NCBI GenBank assembly: GCA_900095875.1
Contig: LT608311.1
Span: 558,001-622,000, forward strand
Direction: 5' to 3'
Origin: Caecibacter massiliensis
Lineage (GTDB): Bacteria; Bacillota; Negativicutes; Veillonellales; Megasphaeraceae
Length of the DNA: 64,000 nt
Position 1 is the stretch's first letter, and every line of letters starts with the position of its first letter. Position numbers and translations under genes: made by a program. This document shows positions 10,052 through 22,894 of this stretch, in pieces. Under the pieces are notes generated by a model that was not told where the DNA came from, did no database searches, and saw nothing but the letters and a program-made list of their open reading frames with translations.

Positions 10052-10143
10052 TGGCGGAGAGAGAGGGATTTGAACCCTCGGTACAGCTGTAGCCGTACAC
10101 ATGATTTCCAATCATGCTCCTTCAGCCACTCGGACACCTCTCC
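10052..10143 (-). tRNA. tRNA-Ser (anticodon GGA)
   Basis: A cloverleaf reads on the minus strand: acceptor GGAGAG pairs with CTCTCC, the discriminator is G, and CCA is encoded. The anticodon loop is TTGGAAA with anticodon GGA (codons UCC/UCU). The long variable arm is typical of serine tRNA, and the T-arm contains GGTTCAAATCC. Length is 92 nt with CCA. It lies 71 bp downstream of tRNA-Pro and probably shares its transcript. Confidence 0.96.
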
Positions 10144-10214
10144 ATGCCTTACACATTGTTGCACTCTATGAAGTTTTCACGGTGCTGTCGGGATCAACAC
10201 CCAATGTGTAAATA

Positions 10215-10291
10215 TGGTCGGGGCGACAGGATTCGAACCTGCGACCTCTTAGTCCCGAACCAAGCGCGCTACCAAACTGCGCTACGCCCCG
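10215..10291 (-). tRNA. tRNA-Pro (anticodon CGG)
   Basis: A 77-nt cloverleaf on the minus strand. Acceptor CGGGGCG pairs with CGCCCCG, the discriminator is A, and CCA is encoded. The anticodon loop TTCGGGA gives anticodon CGG (codon CCG). The T-arm has GGTTCGAATCC. A good promoter (TTGACT, 16 bp, TATTAT) sits just upstream at 10307-10334. Confidence 0.96.
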
Positions 10292-10306
10292 TCACCTGAC
10301 TTGTAT

Positions 10307-10334
10307 ATAATACCATATTCACAACAAAAGTCAA
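10307..10334 (-). promoter_or_regulatory. Probable sigma-A promoter of the tRNA-Pro/tRNA-Ser unit
   Basis: On the minus strand a -35 box TTGACT (10329-10334) and a -10 box TATTAT (10307-10312) are separated by 16 bp. The expected start lies within about 10 nt of the tRNA-Pro 5' end. Called from sequence match only. Confidence 0.65.
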
Positions 10335-10414
10335 GTGAAATATTTACATTATTTTGCCATGTCTTTAGGTTTGCTGATACCTTCTGCCAGAGCCATCGCA
10401 ACCAGAAGGCCGGC

Positions 10415-11092
10415 CTACTTACGGGCTTTCTGTTTCCGGTCGTTCCGTTTTTTCCAGAGGAATCCTCCGGCCAGGGTAACAGCAACCAATATGCCCTGAA
10501 TCACCGTTTCATTTCCTTTTCCATAGGGAAAGTACGGATCCGTTGCCAGCATCCCGCCGGCAGCCCAACCGAGGATGGCCCCGCCAATATAGACCAGTAT
10601 GGGAAAACGGTTCATGATTTTGATGACGATAGTGCTGCCAAAGATGATGATAGGAACGGAAATCATCATGCCCAGCACCAGAAGCCCCAGGTGGCCGCCG
10701 GTGGCACCGACGATTCCCAGCACGTTGTCGAGGCTCATGAGGGCGTCGGCGGCAATGATAGTGCGCACGGCCGCAAATAGGGAATCCTTCGCTTCTACGT
10801 GAATATTTTCGTCATCATCGGCTCCGATGAGCTTAATACCAATAAGGACCAGCAGGATAGCACCGACAGTCTTGAGATAGGGAATCTGCAGCAGCCAGAC
10901 AACGGCAGCAGCCATGAGGAAACGCAGGACAATAGCCCCGCCGGTTCCGTACAGAATGGCCTTCTTCTGCAAATGATGAGGCAGATTTTTTGCGGCCATG
11001 CCAATGACGATAGAATTATCGCCGCCCAATGCCAGATCGATGAGAACGACCTGGGCAATAGTCCATATATCAAACAGTATCGTTTCTTCCAA
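10415..11092 (-). CDS. TerC-family integral membrane protein (YjbE/YkoY-like)
   Basis: 225 aa polytopic membrane protein with about seven hydrophobic segments. It has the TerC family pattern DLALGGDNSIVIGMA near residues 19-33 and its second acidic motif ALMSLDNVLGI near the middle; the two Asp-Asn pairs are the proposed metal-handling residues. A charged loop (ADDDENIHVEAKD) separates the halves and the tail is very basic. Relatives in Bacilli (MeeF/MeeY) export manganese and often metallate secreted enzymes; that role is inferred here. The gene stands alone. I looked for a yybP-ykoY manganese riboswitch upstream and did not find its core. Confidence 0.9.
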   Translation of the reverse strand: MEETILFDIWTIAQVVLIDLALGGDNSIVIGMAAKNLPHHLQKKAILYGTGGAIVLRFLMAAAVVWLLQIPYLKTVGAILLVLIGIKLIGADDDENIHVEAKDSLFAAVRTIIAADALMSLDNVLGIVGATGGHLGLLVLGMMISVPIIIFGSTIVIKIMNRFPILVYIGGAILGWAAGGMLATDPYFPYGKGNETVIQGILVAVTLAGGFLWKKRNDRKQKARK

Positions 11093-11191
11093 AAGAATCC
11101 TCCTTTATCTTAACAAAACAACAGATATATTATACGCAAAAATAAGCAGCTTGTGTAGGGCGTAGATGGGGAATAACCGGAATGGAACTTC

Positions 11192-11360
11192 CTATATGGA
11201 AAACGTATGTCTCCCGCATAGCTTCCCGCGTCTCCAGCAGACAGATACCTCCGGGGCATAGGCATTGATCAGCATCGTCTCTTTGGCATAGCATTTTTGC
11301 ATTGCTGCATGGACCTCATTCCCCCTGTGCCTCGTTAATCTTTGGTTTTACTTCTGGCAT
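11192..11360 (-). pseudogene. Possible frameshifted remnant of a small unknown gene
   Basis: In the 396-bp gap upstream of the TerC gene, the minus strand reads ATG (11360) for 13 sense codons (starting MPEVKPKINEA) into a run of five G, then hits a stop. Removing one G lets the frame continue for about 40 more codons (NEVHAAMQKCYAKETM and on) to a TAG at 11192. The composition looks protein-like, but I recognise no family and no ribosome-binding site precedes the ATG. It could be a decayed gene, a homopolymer sequencing error or chance. Confidence 0.25.
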
Positions 11361-11488
11361 AGTGGCCGCCTGATAGTGACATGTAAGATAATTGATCAAG
11401 AAATATAATTTCGTTAGAAATACAACGGATAAATCATAAAAAATTACGTATACTATGTACAGAATTAATTTACTAATGAGGTGATACC

Positions 11489-12145
11489 ATGAAAGAACCG
11501 GTAGGAAAAATCTTTTCTATCACACAGGAAAACACACCTGTTTCCGGCTGCACTATTTCCAATCAGGAATTTCAGGAAAACGGATATGCTTTTTCCTATT
11601 TTTCTATGGCCGCTCACACCGATATCAGTGCCGAAAGCTATGCCTATCCCAAATGGCTGCACGTAGTGGCTGGAACGCTGACCATATACACTCCAGACGG
11701 CATCTTACAGATACTACAGGCCGGCGACAGCATTCTGACACCGCGTCATATTCCCATTGGCATGAAGGCCGATATTGATACTATTTATAGTGAATTGACA
11801 TTACAGGAGGAATCGACTATGAACGACATAATCAAAGAAGGAAACGTATTTCAGCTCGCTAATCTCGTTCCTTACCAGGATGGAAAAATCATCAATATGG
11901 ATATCATTTCCGATCCAAAATTAAAATTCGTCGTCATGAGTCTGGCTGCTGGCACGGGCCTTTCGGAACACGCCGCACCGGGCGAAGCTCTGGTATTTGC
12001 ATTAGACGGCACAGCTACCATCACCTATGAAGGTACGCCTCTGACAATCCATAAGGGAGAAACCATCAAATTCGCCGCCGGGGCCCGTCACGCCGTACAG
12101 GCAGATGACAACTTTAAAATGGCGCTTCTCCTGACACTGAAGTAG
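11489..12145 (+). CDS. Double-cupin domain protein
   Basis: 218 aa, two small cupin barrels in tandem: about residues 35-100 (KWLHVVAGTLTIYTPDG, then AGDSILTPRHIPIG) and about 135-215 (SEHAAPGEALVFALDG, then KGETIKFAAGARHAV). The second half keeps more of the cupin metal-site pattern (His, Glu and a late His) than the first. Single-barrel relatives are usually annotated simply as cupin proteins, so the substrate is unknown. The start is supported by GAGGTGAT 8 nt upstream of ATG. It is the only convincing plus-strand protein gene in the window. It is followed by a strong hairpin terminator at 12240-12274. Confidence 0.85.
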   Translation: MKEPVGKIFSITQENTPVSGCTISNQEFQENGYAFSYFSMAAHTDISAESYAYPKWLHVVAGTLTIYTPDGILQILQAGDSILTPRHIPIGMKADIDTIYSELTLQEESTMNDIIKEGNVFQLANLVPYQDGKIINMDIISDPKLKFVVMSLAAGTGLSEHAAPGEALVFALDGTATITYEGTPLTIHKGETIKFAAGARHAVQADDNFKMALLLTLK

Positions 12146-12239
12146 GGAAAAGTTAGCAGTCAGCGGCTAGCAGAAGGAAAAATTGCAATTCTCAGGCCGC
12201 ATTCGCAGGCGGCAGGCCGTTTCGTCAAACATCAAACTT

Positions 12240-12274
12240 AAAAGGCACCAGCTCACTTTGGCTGGTGCCTTTTA
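12240..12274. terminator. Bidirectional terminator between the cupin gene and eno
   Basis: A perfect GC-rich stem (AAAAGGCACCAGC / GCTGGTGCCTTTT) around an 8-nt loop, flanked by A-run and T-run, so it can stop transcription from the cupin gene (plus) and from eno (minus), which converge here. Confidence 0.85.
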
Positions 12275-12385
12275 TACTGTAAGTTTTAGCAGTCTCCCGT
12301 TGTTTACGCTCCTGAAGACGGATATTTTCCTATATCGGCCTCTAATTTCACATAAATTCTGTATGCAGAGACAAGAGCACTGCAC

Positions 12386-13681
12386 TCAGCGCTGGGTGCC
12401 AAATGCCTGGAAGCCGGGATAGATTCCCTGGCCACGCAATTCATCTTCAATCTGAAGCAAACGGTTGTATTTCGCCACACGTTCGCTACGGTTTGGTGCG
12501 CCGCTCTTGATCTGTGCCGTATTCAGAGCGACGGCCAAATCAGCAATAGATGTATCTTCTGTTTCACCGGAACGATGGGAAACGATGGCCCGATAACCAG
12601 CGCGGTGTGCCATTTTGATGGCTTCCAACGTTTCCGATACCGATCCAATCTGATTGAGCTTGATGAGGATGGCATTGCCGCAACCCTGGGCAATCCCTTT
12701 GGCCAGACGTTTTGTATTGGTAACGAATAAGTCGTCACCAACGAGCTGTACGCGCTGTCCCAGGGCCTTTGTCAAAGCGGACCAGCCATCCCAGTCTTCT
12801 TCATCCAAACCATCTTCGATGGAGTAAATGGGATAAGCCTGGGAAAGCTTCTGCCAGTGTGCAATGAGTTCATCTGTCGTAAAGGACTGACCGCTCTTGG
12901 GCAGAACGTAAACGCCCGGTTTCGACCCTTTCCATTCGCTGGCAGCGGCATCAAGAGCAAGGACGAAATCTTTACCCGGTTCATAACCAGCTTTTTCAAT
13001 GGCCTGAATGATATACTGGATAGCCTCTTCATCGCTGGCCAGATCCGGAGCAAAGCCGCCTTCGTCGCCAACAGAAGTAGCCAATCCTCTGGCCTGCAGA
13101 AGACCTGCCAGAGAATGATAAACCTCAGCGCACCAGCGCAGACCTTCCCTGAACGAAGAAGCTCCTGCCGGCATGATCATAAATTCCTGGACGTCAACCG
13201 TATTGGCTGCATGGGCACCGCCATTTAGAATGTTCATCATCGGTACAGGCAGATAATTGCCATTGACGCCGCCGAGGAAACGATAAAGGGGAATCCCCAG
13301 GGATGCAGCAGCTGCATGGGCGCAGGCCAGCGATACAGCTAAAATGGCATTGGCGCCGAGGCGTGACTTATCAGGCGTGCCATCGGCGTGAATCATCAGG
13401 CTGTCAATGTCATACGTATCAAAAGGATTCTGACCTATCAGAACATCCTGCAATACCGTATTGACGTGACTAACGGCCTGGGTAACGCCTTTGCCGCCAA
13501 AGCGCTGTGCATCGCCGTCACGCAGTTCCAATGCTTCAAACTGTCCCGTCGAGGCACCGCTGGGAGCAGCACTGCGGCCAAGGGTTCCGTCGGACAACCA
13601 CACATCGGCCTGCACGGTAGGATTTCCCCGTGAATCAAGGATTTCCCGGCCAATAACTTTTTCAATGCGAATATCTTTCAT
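12386..13681 (-). CDS. eno: Enolase
   Basis: 431 aa, the usual length. It converts 2-phosphoglycerate to phosphoenolpyruvate in glycolysis and is cytoplasmic. Diagnostic stretches are [19 protein letters not shown] near the N-terminus, GDEGGF with catalytic Glu207, and the signature [14 protein letters not shown] near residue 340 with the catalytic lysine, followed by [13 protein letters not shown] is preceded by AAAGGAGG. It is monocistronic here, about 15 kb from the other lower-glycolysis genes at 29-37 kb rather than in their operon, unlike in Bacillus. Confidence 0.98.
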   Translation of the reverse strand: MKDIRIEKVIGREILDSRGNPTVQADVWLSDGTLGRSAAPSGASTGQFEALELRDGDAQRFGGKGVTQAVSHVNTVLQDVLIGQNPFDTYDIDSLMIHADGTPDKSRLGANAILAVSLACAHAAAASLGIPLYRFLGGVNGNYLPVPMMNILNGGAHAANTVDVQEFMIMPAGASSFREGLRWCAEVYHSLAGLLQARGLATSVGDEGGFAPDLASDEEAIQYIIQAIEKAGYEPGKDFVLALDAAASEWKGSKPGVYVLPKSGQSFTTDELIAHWQKLSQAYPIYSIEDGLDEEDWDGWSALTKALGQRVQLVGDDLFVTNTKRLAKGIAQGCGNAILIKLNQIGSVSETLEAIKMAHRAGYRAIVSHRSGETEDTSIADLAVALNTAQIKSGAPNRSERVAKYNRLLQIEDELRGQGIYPGFQAFGTQR

Positions 13682-13868
13682 AATAAAGCCTCCTTTATCG
13701 GTAGATACAACACCATGAGCACCATATATTCAGTATTTTTACAGTTATATTATACAATATAAAGTATCTTTCGCATAATATTTTATGAGAATTGATATTA
13801 TTGTATTTAGACATATCCGGTCCACTTTTTCAGTCCTTTTGTATTTTCAAGAGAAAAGGGCGCCGTTT

Positions 13869-13960
13869 GCAGGCCGGAAAGGGCAGTAGCCAGCAGTTCG
13901 CAGGCCGGAAAGGGCAGTAGCCAGCAGTTCGCAGGCCGGAAAGGGCAGCAGCCACAGAAC
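13869..13960. repeat. Three tandem copies of a 31-bp repeat
   Basis: The unit begins GCAGGCCGGAAAGGGCAGTA and ends GCCAGCAGTTC. Copies 1 (13869-13899) and 2 (13900-13930) are identical; copy 3 (13931-13960) is 30 bp with a few changes. Degenerate GCAGGC pieces continue to about 13990. It lies between eno and the end of the rRNA operon. The open frame across it has repeat-derived composition and is not a gene. A loosely similar GCAGGC-rich stretch lies at about 12140-12235 on the other side of eno. Confidence 0.85.
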
Positions 13961-14000
13961 GCAGGCCGCAGGCCGCAGTTCGCAGGCAGCCATCTAATGA

Positions 14001-14034
14001 ACAGGACACCAGCCGTATTGGGCTGGTGTCCTGT
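14001..14034. terminator. Strong hairpin beyond the rRNA operon
   Basis: A perfect 14-bp stem (ACAGGACACCAGCC / GGCTGGTGTCCTGT) with a 6-nt loop. A TTTTCTT tract follows on the plus strand. It lies just past the rRNA terminator and may act as a second stop or as a stop for plus-strand transcription entering the operon. Confidence 0.6.
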
Positions 14035-14064
14035 TTTCTTCACTTCCCACTGATCACTAACCAC

Positions 14065-14097
14065 AAAAAAAGCACTAGCATAAGCTAGTGCTTTTTT
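14065..14097 (-). terminator. rRNA operon terminator
   Basis: Stem AGCACTAGC / GCTAGTGCT with flanking A6 and T6 runs, immediately after the 5S rRNA on the minus strand; symmetrical, so it could work in both directions. Confidence 0.85.
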
Positions 14098-14102
14098 CCA
14101 CA

Positions 14103-14218
14103 ATCAGCGGCTTCCTATCCTTCCAGGGGGCTTCCCCCCAAGTACTTTCGGCGTTTGCGGGCTTAACTGCTGTGTTCGGCATGGGAACAGGTGGATCCCC
14201 GCAGCTATCGCCACTGAA
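14103..14218 (-). rRNA. rrf: 5S ribosomal RNA
   Basis: About 116 nt. It shows the conserved 5S features on the minus strand: helix I (CAGTGGC / GCCGCTG), the loop CCATGCCGAACACAG and the late AAAGTACTTGG stretch. Ends are estimated from helix pairing. It is the last gene of the 16S-23S-5S operon. Confidence 0.93.
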
Positions 14219-14280
14219 TTCTCTTGTCAGGGCCGTGCCCTGACAACTGTATAGAAAACGTATCCTTTACCTTACCTTTT

Positions 14281-18956
<4,676 letters not shown>

Positions 18957-19217
18957 GTGAAGAGCACTAGCTCATTCTTACTATTGTTGGTTTGTTACTC
19001 ATTGTTTGACGTTCTATCTCTAGAACCTCGCACTACCGAGTTAATCTCGGTATAAGTGATTCGCTCATGTTTGCGTGTCGCCTTACGGCTCCTTCAAACA
19101 TGGCTCTCTACTTATCTGGCGTTCATTCGTATGTTGCATTGTTCAGTTTTCAAAGGTCATCTGCCAGCCGCATGATTGAGATGAAGGAAGTTCATCGCTC
19201 ATCGCGGCGACTCATAT

Positions 19218-19246
19218 ATCTTAACAAACTCACAGGAGTTTGTCAA
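19218..19246 (-). promoter_or_regulatory. Probable rRNA operon promoter
   Basis: On the minus strand a perfect -35 TTGACA (19241-19246) lies 17 bp from TAAGAT (19218-19223), about 260 bp upstream of the 16S 5' end. The 451-bp region 18957-19408 otherwise holds only the rRNA leader and the glmS terminator. Confidence 0.7.
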
Positions 19247-19352
19247 GCACTTTTTTTGAAATACTTTTGAGAGGAGGAAGGGAACCTTCACGTCCGCTCA
19301 ACAGCTTGTTTAGTATATCCCACTCTTTCCCTCTTGTCAAGGGATTTTTTAA

Positions 19353-19395
19353 AAAAGCCGGCAGGCGAACGCTCTTTCATTCACCTGTCGGCTTT
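19353..19395 (-). terminator. Terminator of glmS
   Basis: Minus-strand stem AAAGCCGACAGGTGAA / TTCGCCTGCCGGCTTT (one G-U wobble and one mismatch tolerated) followed by TTTTT, 14 bp after the glmS stop codon. Confidence 0.85.
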
Positions 19396-19408
19396 ATACA
19401 CCTGATTC

Positions 19409-21238
19409 TTATTCTACAGTAACACTCTTAGCCAGATTTCTCGGCTTGTCTACATCATTTCCTCTGACTACGGCTGCATAGTACGCCAGCAGCTGCAAGG
19501 GAATAACCGTCATGACGGGCATGACAAAATTATCCGATTTGGGGATTTTGATGATATAGTCCACCGTCTTGGCCACTTCCGTGTCATCATCCTGCACGAC
19601 GCCTACTACCTGGGCATTGCGGGCCTTGACTTCTTTGATATTGCTTATCATCTTTTCTTCTACATCCCGCTGGGTAGCCAGGGCTATGACGGGGACACCG
19701 TCAACAATCAGGGCCAGGGTACCGTGTTTCAGTTCACCACCGGCATAGGCTTCGGCATGGATGTAGGAAATTTCTTTCAGTTTTAAAGCCCCTTCCATGG
19801 CCAGGCCATAATCCATAGAGCGGCCGATGAAAAAGACATCTTCTTTATTCTTGAATTTTTCTGCCAGCTGTTTCACATCATCGGCGTGGTCAAAGATATA
19901 CTGGCACTGCTCCGGAACCTTCTGCAGATCCTGAAGAATCTCTGTTTCTTTTTCTGCGCTAAGCTGCCCGTTGAGACGACCCATGTAGAGTGCCAGCAGC
20001 AGCAATGCTACGAGCTGTGTCGTATAGGCCTTTGTCGATGCTACAGCGATTTCCGGGCCTGCCCAGGTATAAACAACCTGGTCTGCTTCCCGGGAGATAG
20101 ACGAGCCGACGACATTGGTAATAGCCAGAGAGCGGGCTCCCCGCCGTTTTGCTTCTTTGAGTGCCGCCAGTGTATCAATCGTTTCCCCGGACTGACTGAT
20201 GATAATGCACAGTGTCTTGCTATCTGTCAGGGGATCGCGATAGCGGTATTCTGAAGCAATGTCTACTTCGACGGGAATGCGGGCCAGTTTTTCAATGAAA
20301 TACTTAGCCAGCAGCCCAGCATGATAAGCCGTACCGCAGGCGGTGATCATAATCTTTCCGATAGAGTTGACATCTTCCGGCGACCAGTTGAGTTCGTCGA
20401 ATTTAACCGATTTGCCATCGTCCGCCACGCGGCAGCTCAGGGTATCACGGATAGCCTTGGGCTGTTCAAAAATTTCTTTGATCATAAAATGCTCAAAGCC
20501 GCCTTTTTCAGCAGCTTCAGCATCCCAATTGACCTCAAATACTTTTTTGGAAACAGGCTGCCCGTCCAAATCCGTTACCCAGACGCTGTCTTTTTTGACA
20601 ATAGCGACTTCGCCATCGTTCATGATATACGTCCGGCGCGTATAGTTGAGAATAGCCGGTATATCCGATGCAATATAATTCTCCCCGTCGCCGAGTCCCA
20701 CAATAAGCGGATTATCCTTTTTGCAACAGATAATCGTATCGGGCTGATATGTACTCATGAAGACCAGGGAATAAGAGCCACGGAGCCGTTTCAGGACCCG
20801 GCGGACTGTGCTGGCAAAGTCACCATCATACATGTCAGAGCAGAGGTGAGCCACGACTTCTGTATCCGTTTCTGATTTGAACTGATAGCCTTTGGCCAGT
20901 AATTCTTCTTTCAACGTCATGTAGTTTTCAATGATGCCATTGTGGACGACTGCAAATTTCCCGTCCATGCTCATATGAGGATGAGAATTGACATCAGAAG
21001 GGCCGCCATGGGTAGCCCAGCGGGTATGACCAATGCCGATAGTCCCGATATTGGGGTCCTGTTCGACAACTTTCTTCAGGTTGACCAGCCGGCCCACTTT
21101 TTTCTGTACTTTTATTTTTCCATCATGATATACAGCTATGCCAGCAGAATCATAGCCTCTGTACTCTAATTTAGCAAGGCCTTCCAAAAGAAAATCTGCC
21201 GCCTGGCGGTCGCCAACATAACCAACAATACCACACAT
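19409..21238 (-). CDS. glmS: Glutamine-fructose-6-phosphate aminotransferase
   Basis: 609 aa. It makes glucosamine-6-phosphate from fructose-6-phosphate and glutamine, the first step towards UDP-GlcNAc for peptidoglycan and LPS. The N-terminal Ntn-type glutaminase domain begins MCGIVGY, with Cys as the nucleophile after Met removal. Two SIS sugar-isomerase domains follow (about residues 285-420 and 455-590), with ITACGTAYHAG and SQSGETIDT motifs, and the C-terminus ends LAKSVTVE as usual. The start was placed at 21238: the upstream in-frame extension to 21307 would bury the catalytic Cys, and an AGGAGG site precedes this ATG. A glmS ribozyme lies in the leader. Confidence 0.98.
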   Translation of the reverse strand: MCGIVGYVGDRQAADFLLEGLAKLEYRGYDSAGIAVYHDGKIKVQKKVGRLVNLKKVVEQDPNIGTIGIGHTRWATHGGPSDVNSHPHMSMDGKFAVVHNGIIENYMTLKEELLAKGYQFKSETDTEVVAHLCSDMYDGDFASTVRRVLKRLRGSYSLVFMSTYQPDTIICCKKDNPLIVGLGDGENYIASDIPAILNYTRRTYIMNDGEVAIVKKDSVWVTDLDGQPVSKKVFEVNWDAEAAEKGGFEHFMIKEIFEQPKAIRDTLSCRVADDGKSVKFDELNWSPEDVNSIGKIMITACGTAYHAGLLAKYFIEKLARIPVEVDIASEYRYRDPLTDSKTLCIIISQSGETIDTLAALKEAKRRGARSLAITNVVGSSISREADQVVYTWAGPEIAVASTKAYTTQLVALLLLALYMGRLNGQLSAEKETEILQDLQKVPEQCQYIFDHADDVKQLAEKFKNKEDVFFIGRSMDYGLAMEGALKLKEISYIHAEAYAGGELKHGTLALIVDGVPVIALATQRDVEEKMISNIKEVKARNAQVVGVVQDDDTEVAKTVDYIIKIPKSDNFVMPVMTVIPLQLLAYYAAVVRGNDVDKPRNLAKSVTVE

Positions 21239-21303
21239 AATTTTTTCCTCCTGTTTTCCGGGGCTGCGCCGTAAAATAGGCGCACTACCCCTGTGCGCTC
21301 CCT

Positions 21304-21445
21304 GCAATGATTTTGTCCACCCTGTTACCAGTGTGATTTTTTCATTACATGACGGCCGGAGCTGCCGAGAGACATCCGCTGAATCTTCGATACTTCTCTA
21401 CCTCGTCTGCCTGTTCCTCACGCAGGCACTAGCGCTATCCATTTT
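21304..21445 (-). ncRNA. glmS self-cleaving ribozyme/riboswitch
   Basis: The glmS leader on the minus strand matches the ribozyme core: a cleavage site A/GCGC (between 21436 and 21435), then GCAGACGAGG, ATCGA, TTC, GCGGATG and CTCTCGG, followed by the P3-P4 part with CACACTGG and GGGTGGACAAAATCA. Known glmS ribozymes cut their own mRNA when glucosamine-6-phosphate binds, which lowers GlmS. The match was made by eye; a covariance-model search would fix the exact ends. Confidence 0.85.
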
Positions 21446-21465
21446 ACGAATGGATTCCTAAACGA

Positions 21466-21500
21466 ATAAAAAGGAATGAAGTAGTATACTCCATTCCCTT
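21466..21500 (-). terminator. Terminator between glmM and the glmS leader
   Basis: Minus-strand hairpin GGAATGGAGTA / TACTTCATTCC (one A-C mismatch) followed by TTTTTAT. It separates glmM transcription from the ribozyme-controlled glmS unit. Confidence 0.8.
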
Positions 21501-21538
21501 ATTTTAATATAAGCTATGACTCTGGTCAATACCCGCGC

Positions 21539-22894
21539 TTATTTCGACGGTCCCATTTCATGTTCTACGACGAGGGCGATATCGTCTACGATGCGCTGCA
21601 GCTGGTCCAGATCCGGGCCTTCCGTCATAACGCGGATAAGCGGTTCCGTTCCGGACGGACGCACGAGGATCCGGCCTTCATCACCCAGTTCTTCTTCCCC
21701 GGCAGCGATAGCCGCCATGATGAGATTGTTATTTTCCCAGCCCGATTTCGTTTGTACGGTGACATTTTTCAGGATCTGCGGATATTTCGTCATGATTCCT
21801 GCCAGTTCAGACAAAGGCTTCTGGCGTGTTTTCATGATAGACAGCAGCTGCACAGCCGTCAACAGGCCATCGCCCGTCGTATTATAATCGAGGAAAATAA
21901 TATGTCCCGATTGTTCGCCTCCCAGGCAATAGCCATCTTTGCGCATCCGTTCCAGGACATAACGGTCCCCGACGGCAGTGATGACGCTCTGGCACCCCAT
22001 TTCTTTCAGGGCCTTGTGGAAACCGATATTGCTCATGACCGTACCGACGACCGTATCCTGTTTCAGCCGCCCTTCTTCTTTCAATTTCAGGGCGCAGAGG
22101 AGCATAATCTGGTCGCCATCCATTTCCTGTCCTTTTTCATCGACAGCCAGGCAGCGGTCGGCATCGCCGTCATTGGCGATACCGATATCGGCACCGTTCT
22201 GCAGGACTGCTTCTTTAAGGCTTTCCAGATGGGTAGAACCGCAGTGGTCGTTGATATTGATGCCATTGGGTTCATGGTGGATAGCGATGACTTCCGCACC
22301 GAGCCGGCGGAAGATATCCGGGCCGAGCTGGGAAGCCGATCCATTGGCCCCGTCATGGACGATTTTTAGTCCTGTCAGGTCGACATCGGTAGACTGGACG
22401 ATGAAATCTTCATATTCATCCTGCAGATTCGTCCAGTTAGAAATCGTACCGATAGCTGCGCCGGTCGGACGGCTCTGGATACCGGAACGTTCATCTTTGA
22501 GCATGTATTCTTCAATGCGGTCTTCTGTTTCATCGGGCAGTTTATATCCGTACTGGTCAAAGAATTTGATACCATTGTATTCAAACGGATTATGGGAAGC
22601 CGAAATCATGACGCCAGCGTCGAGATGATGGACCCGTGTCAGATAGGCAATGGCCGGTGTCGGGATTACACCGACAAGATAGCAGTTTCCCCCTGCCGAG
22701 GTAATTCCTGCTGCCAGGATGCTTTCGAGCATCGTTCCGGAAATACGCGTATCCCTGCCGATAAGGAATGTGGGATGTTCTTTTTCCTGTCCCAGTACGT
22801 ACGCAGCCGCCCGTCCCAGATGATATGCCAGTTCCGGCGTCAATGTATCATTTGCTATACCTCGTACTCCATCAGTTCCAAACAATCTTGCCAT
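21539..22894 (-). CDS. glmM: Phosphoglucosamine mutase
   Basis: 451 aa. It interconverts glucosamine-6-phosphate and glucosamine-1-phosphate on the route to UDP-GlcNAc. The start MARLFGTDGVRG is characteristic. The active-site phosphoserine is in ISASHNP (Ser100), the metal loop is DGDADR, and the substrate loop is GEQSGH; the phosphate-binding RPSGTEPLIRVM lies near the C-terminus. GGAGGG precedes ATG. It follows directly on the flavoprotein gene (adjacent stop and start) and cdaR-cdaA. GlmM is a known interaction partner of CdaA in other Firmicutes, so the operon probably links wall precursor supply to c-di-AMP. Confidence 0.97.
   Translation of the reverse strand: MARLFGTDGVRGIANDTLTPELAYHLGRAAAYVLGQEKEHPTFLIGRDTRISGTMLESILAAGITSAGGNCYLVGVIPTPAIAYLTRVHHLDAGVMISASHNPFEYNGIKFFDQYGYKLPDETEDRIEEYMLKDERSGIQSRPTGAAIGTISNWTNLQDEYEDFIVQSTDVDLTGLKIVHDGANGSASQLGPDIFRRLGAEVIAIHHEPNGININDHCGSTHLESLKEAVLQNGADIGIANDGDADRCLAVDEKGQEMDGDQIMLLCALKLKEEGRLKQDTVVGTVMSNIGFHKALKEMGCQSVITAVGDRYVLERMRKDGYCLGGEQSGHIIFLDYNTTGDGLLTAVQLLSIMKTRQKPLSELAGIMTKYPQILKNVTVQTKSGWENNNLIMAAIAAGEEELGDEGRILVRPSGTEPLIRVMTEGPDLDQLQRIVDDIALVVEHEMGPSK

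Noticed and set aside
11093-11460. Possible yybP-ykoY manganese riboswitch upstream of the TerC gene
   Set aside because: The conserved helices and loops of that RNA were not found on either strand; the region instead shows a broken coding-like frame.
13807-14103. 98-codon minus-strand frame over the 31-bp repeats
   Set aside because: Its Cys/Pro/Leu-rich composition comes from the tandem repeat and two terminator hairpins; no ribosome-binding site.
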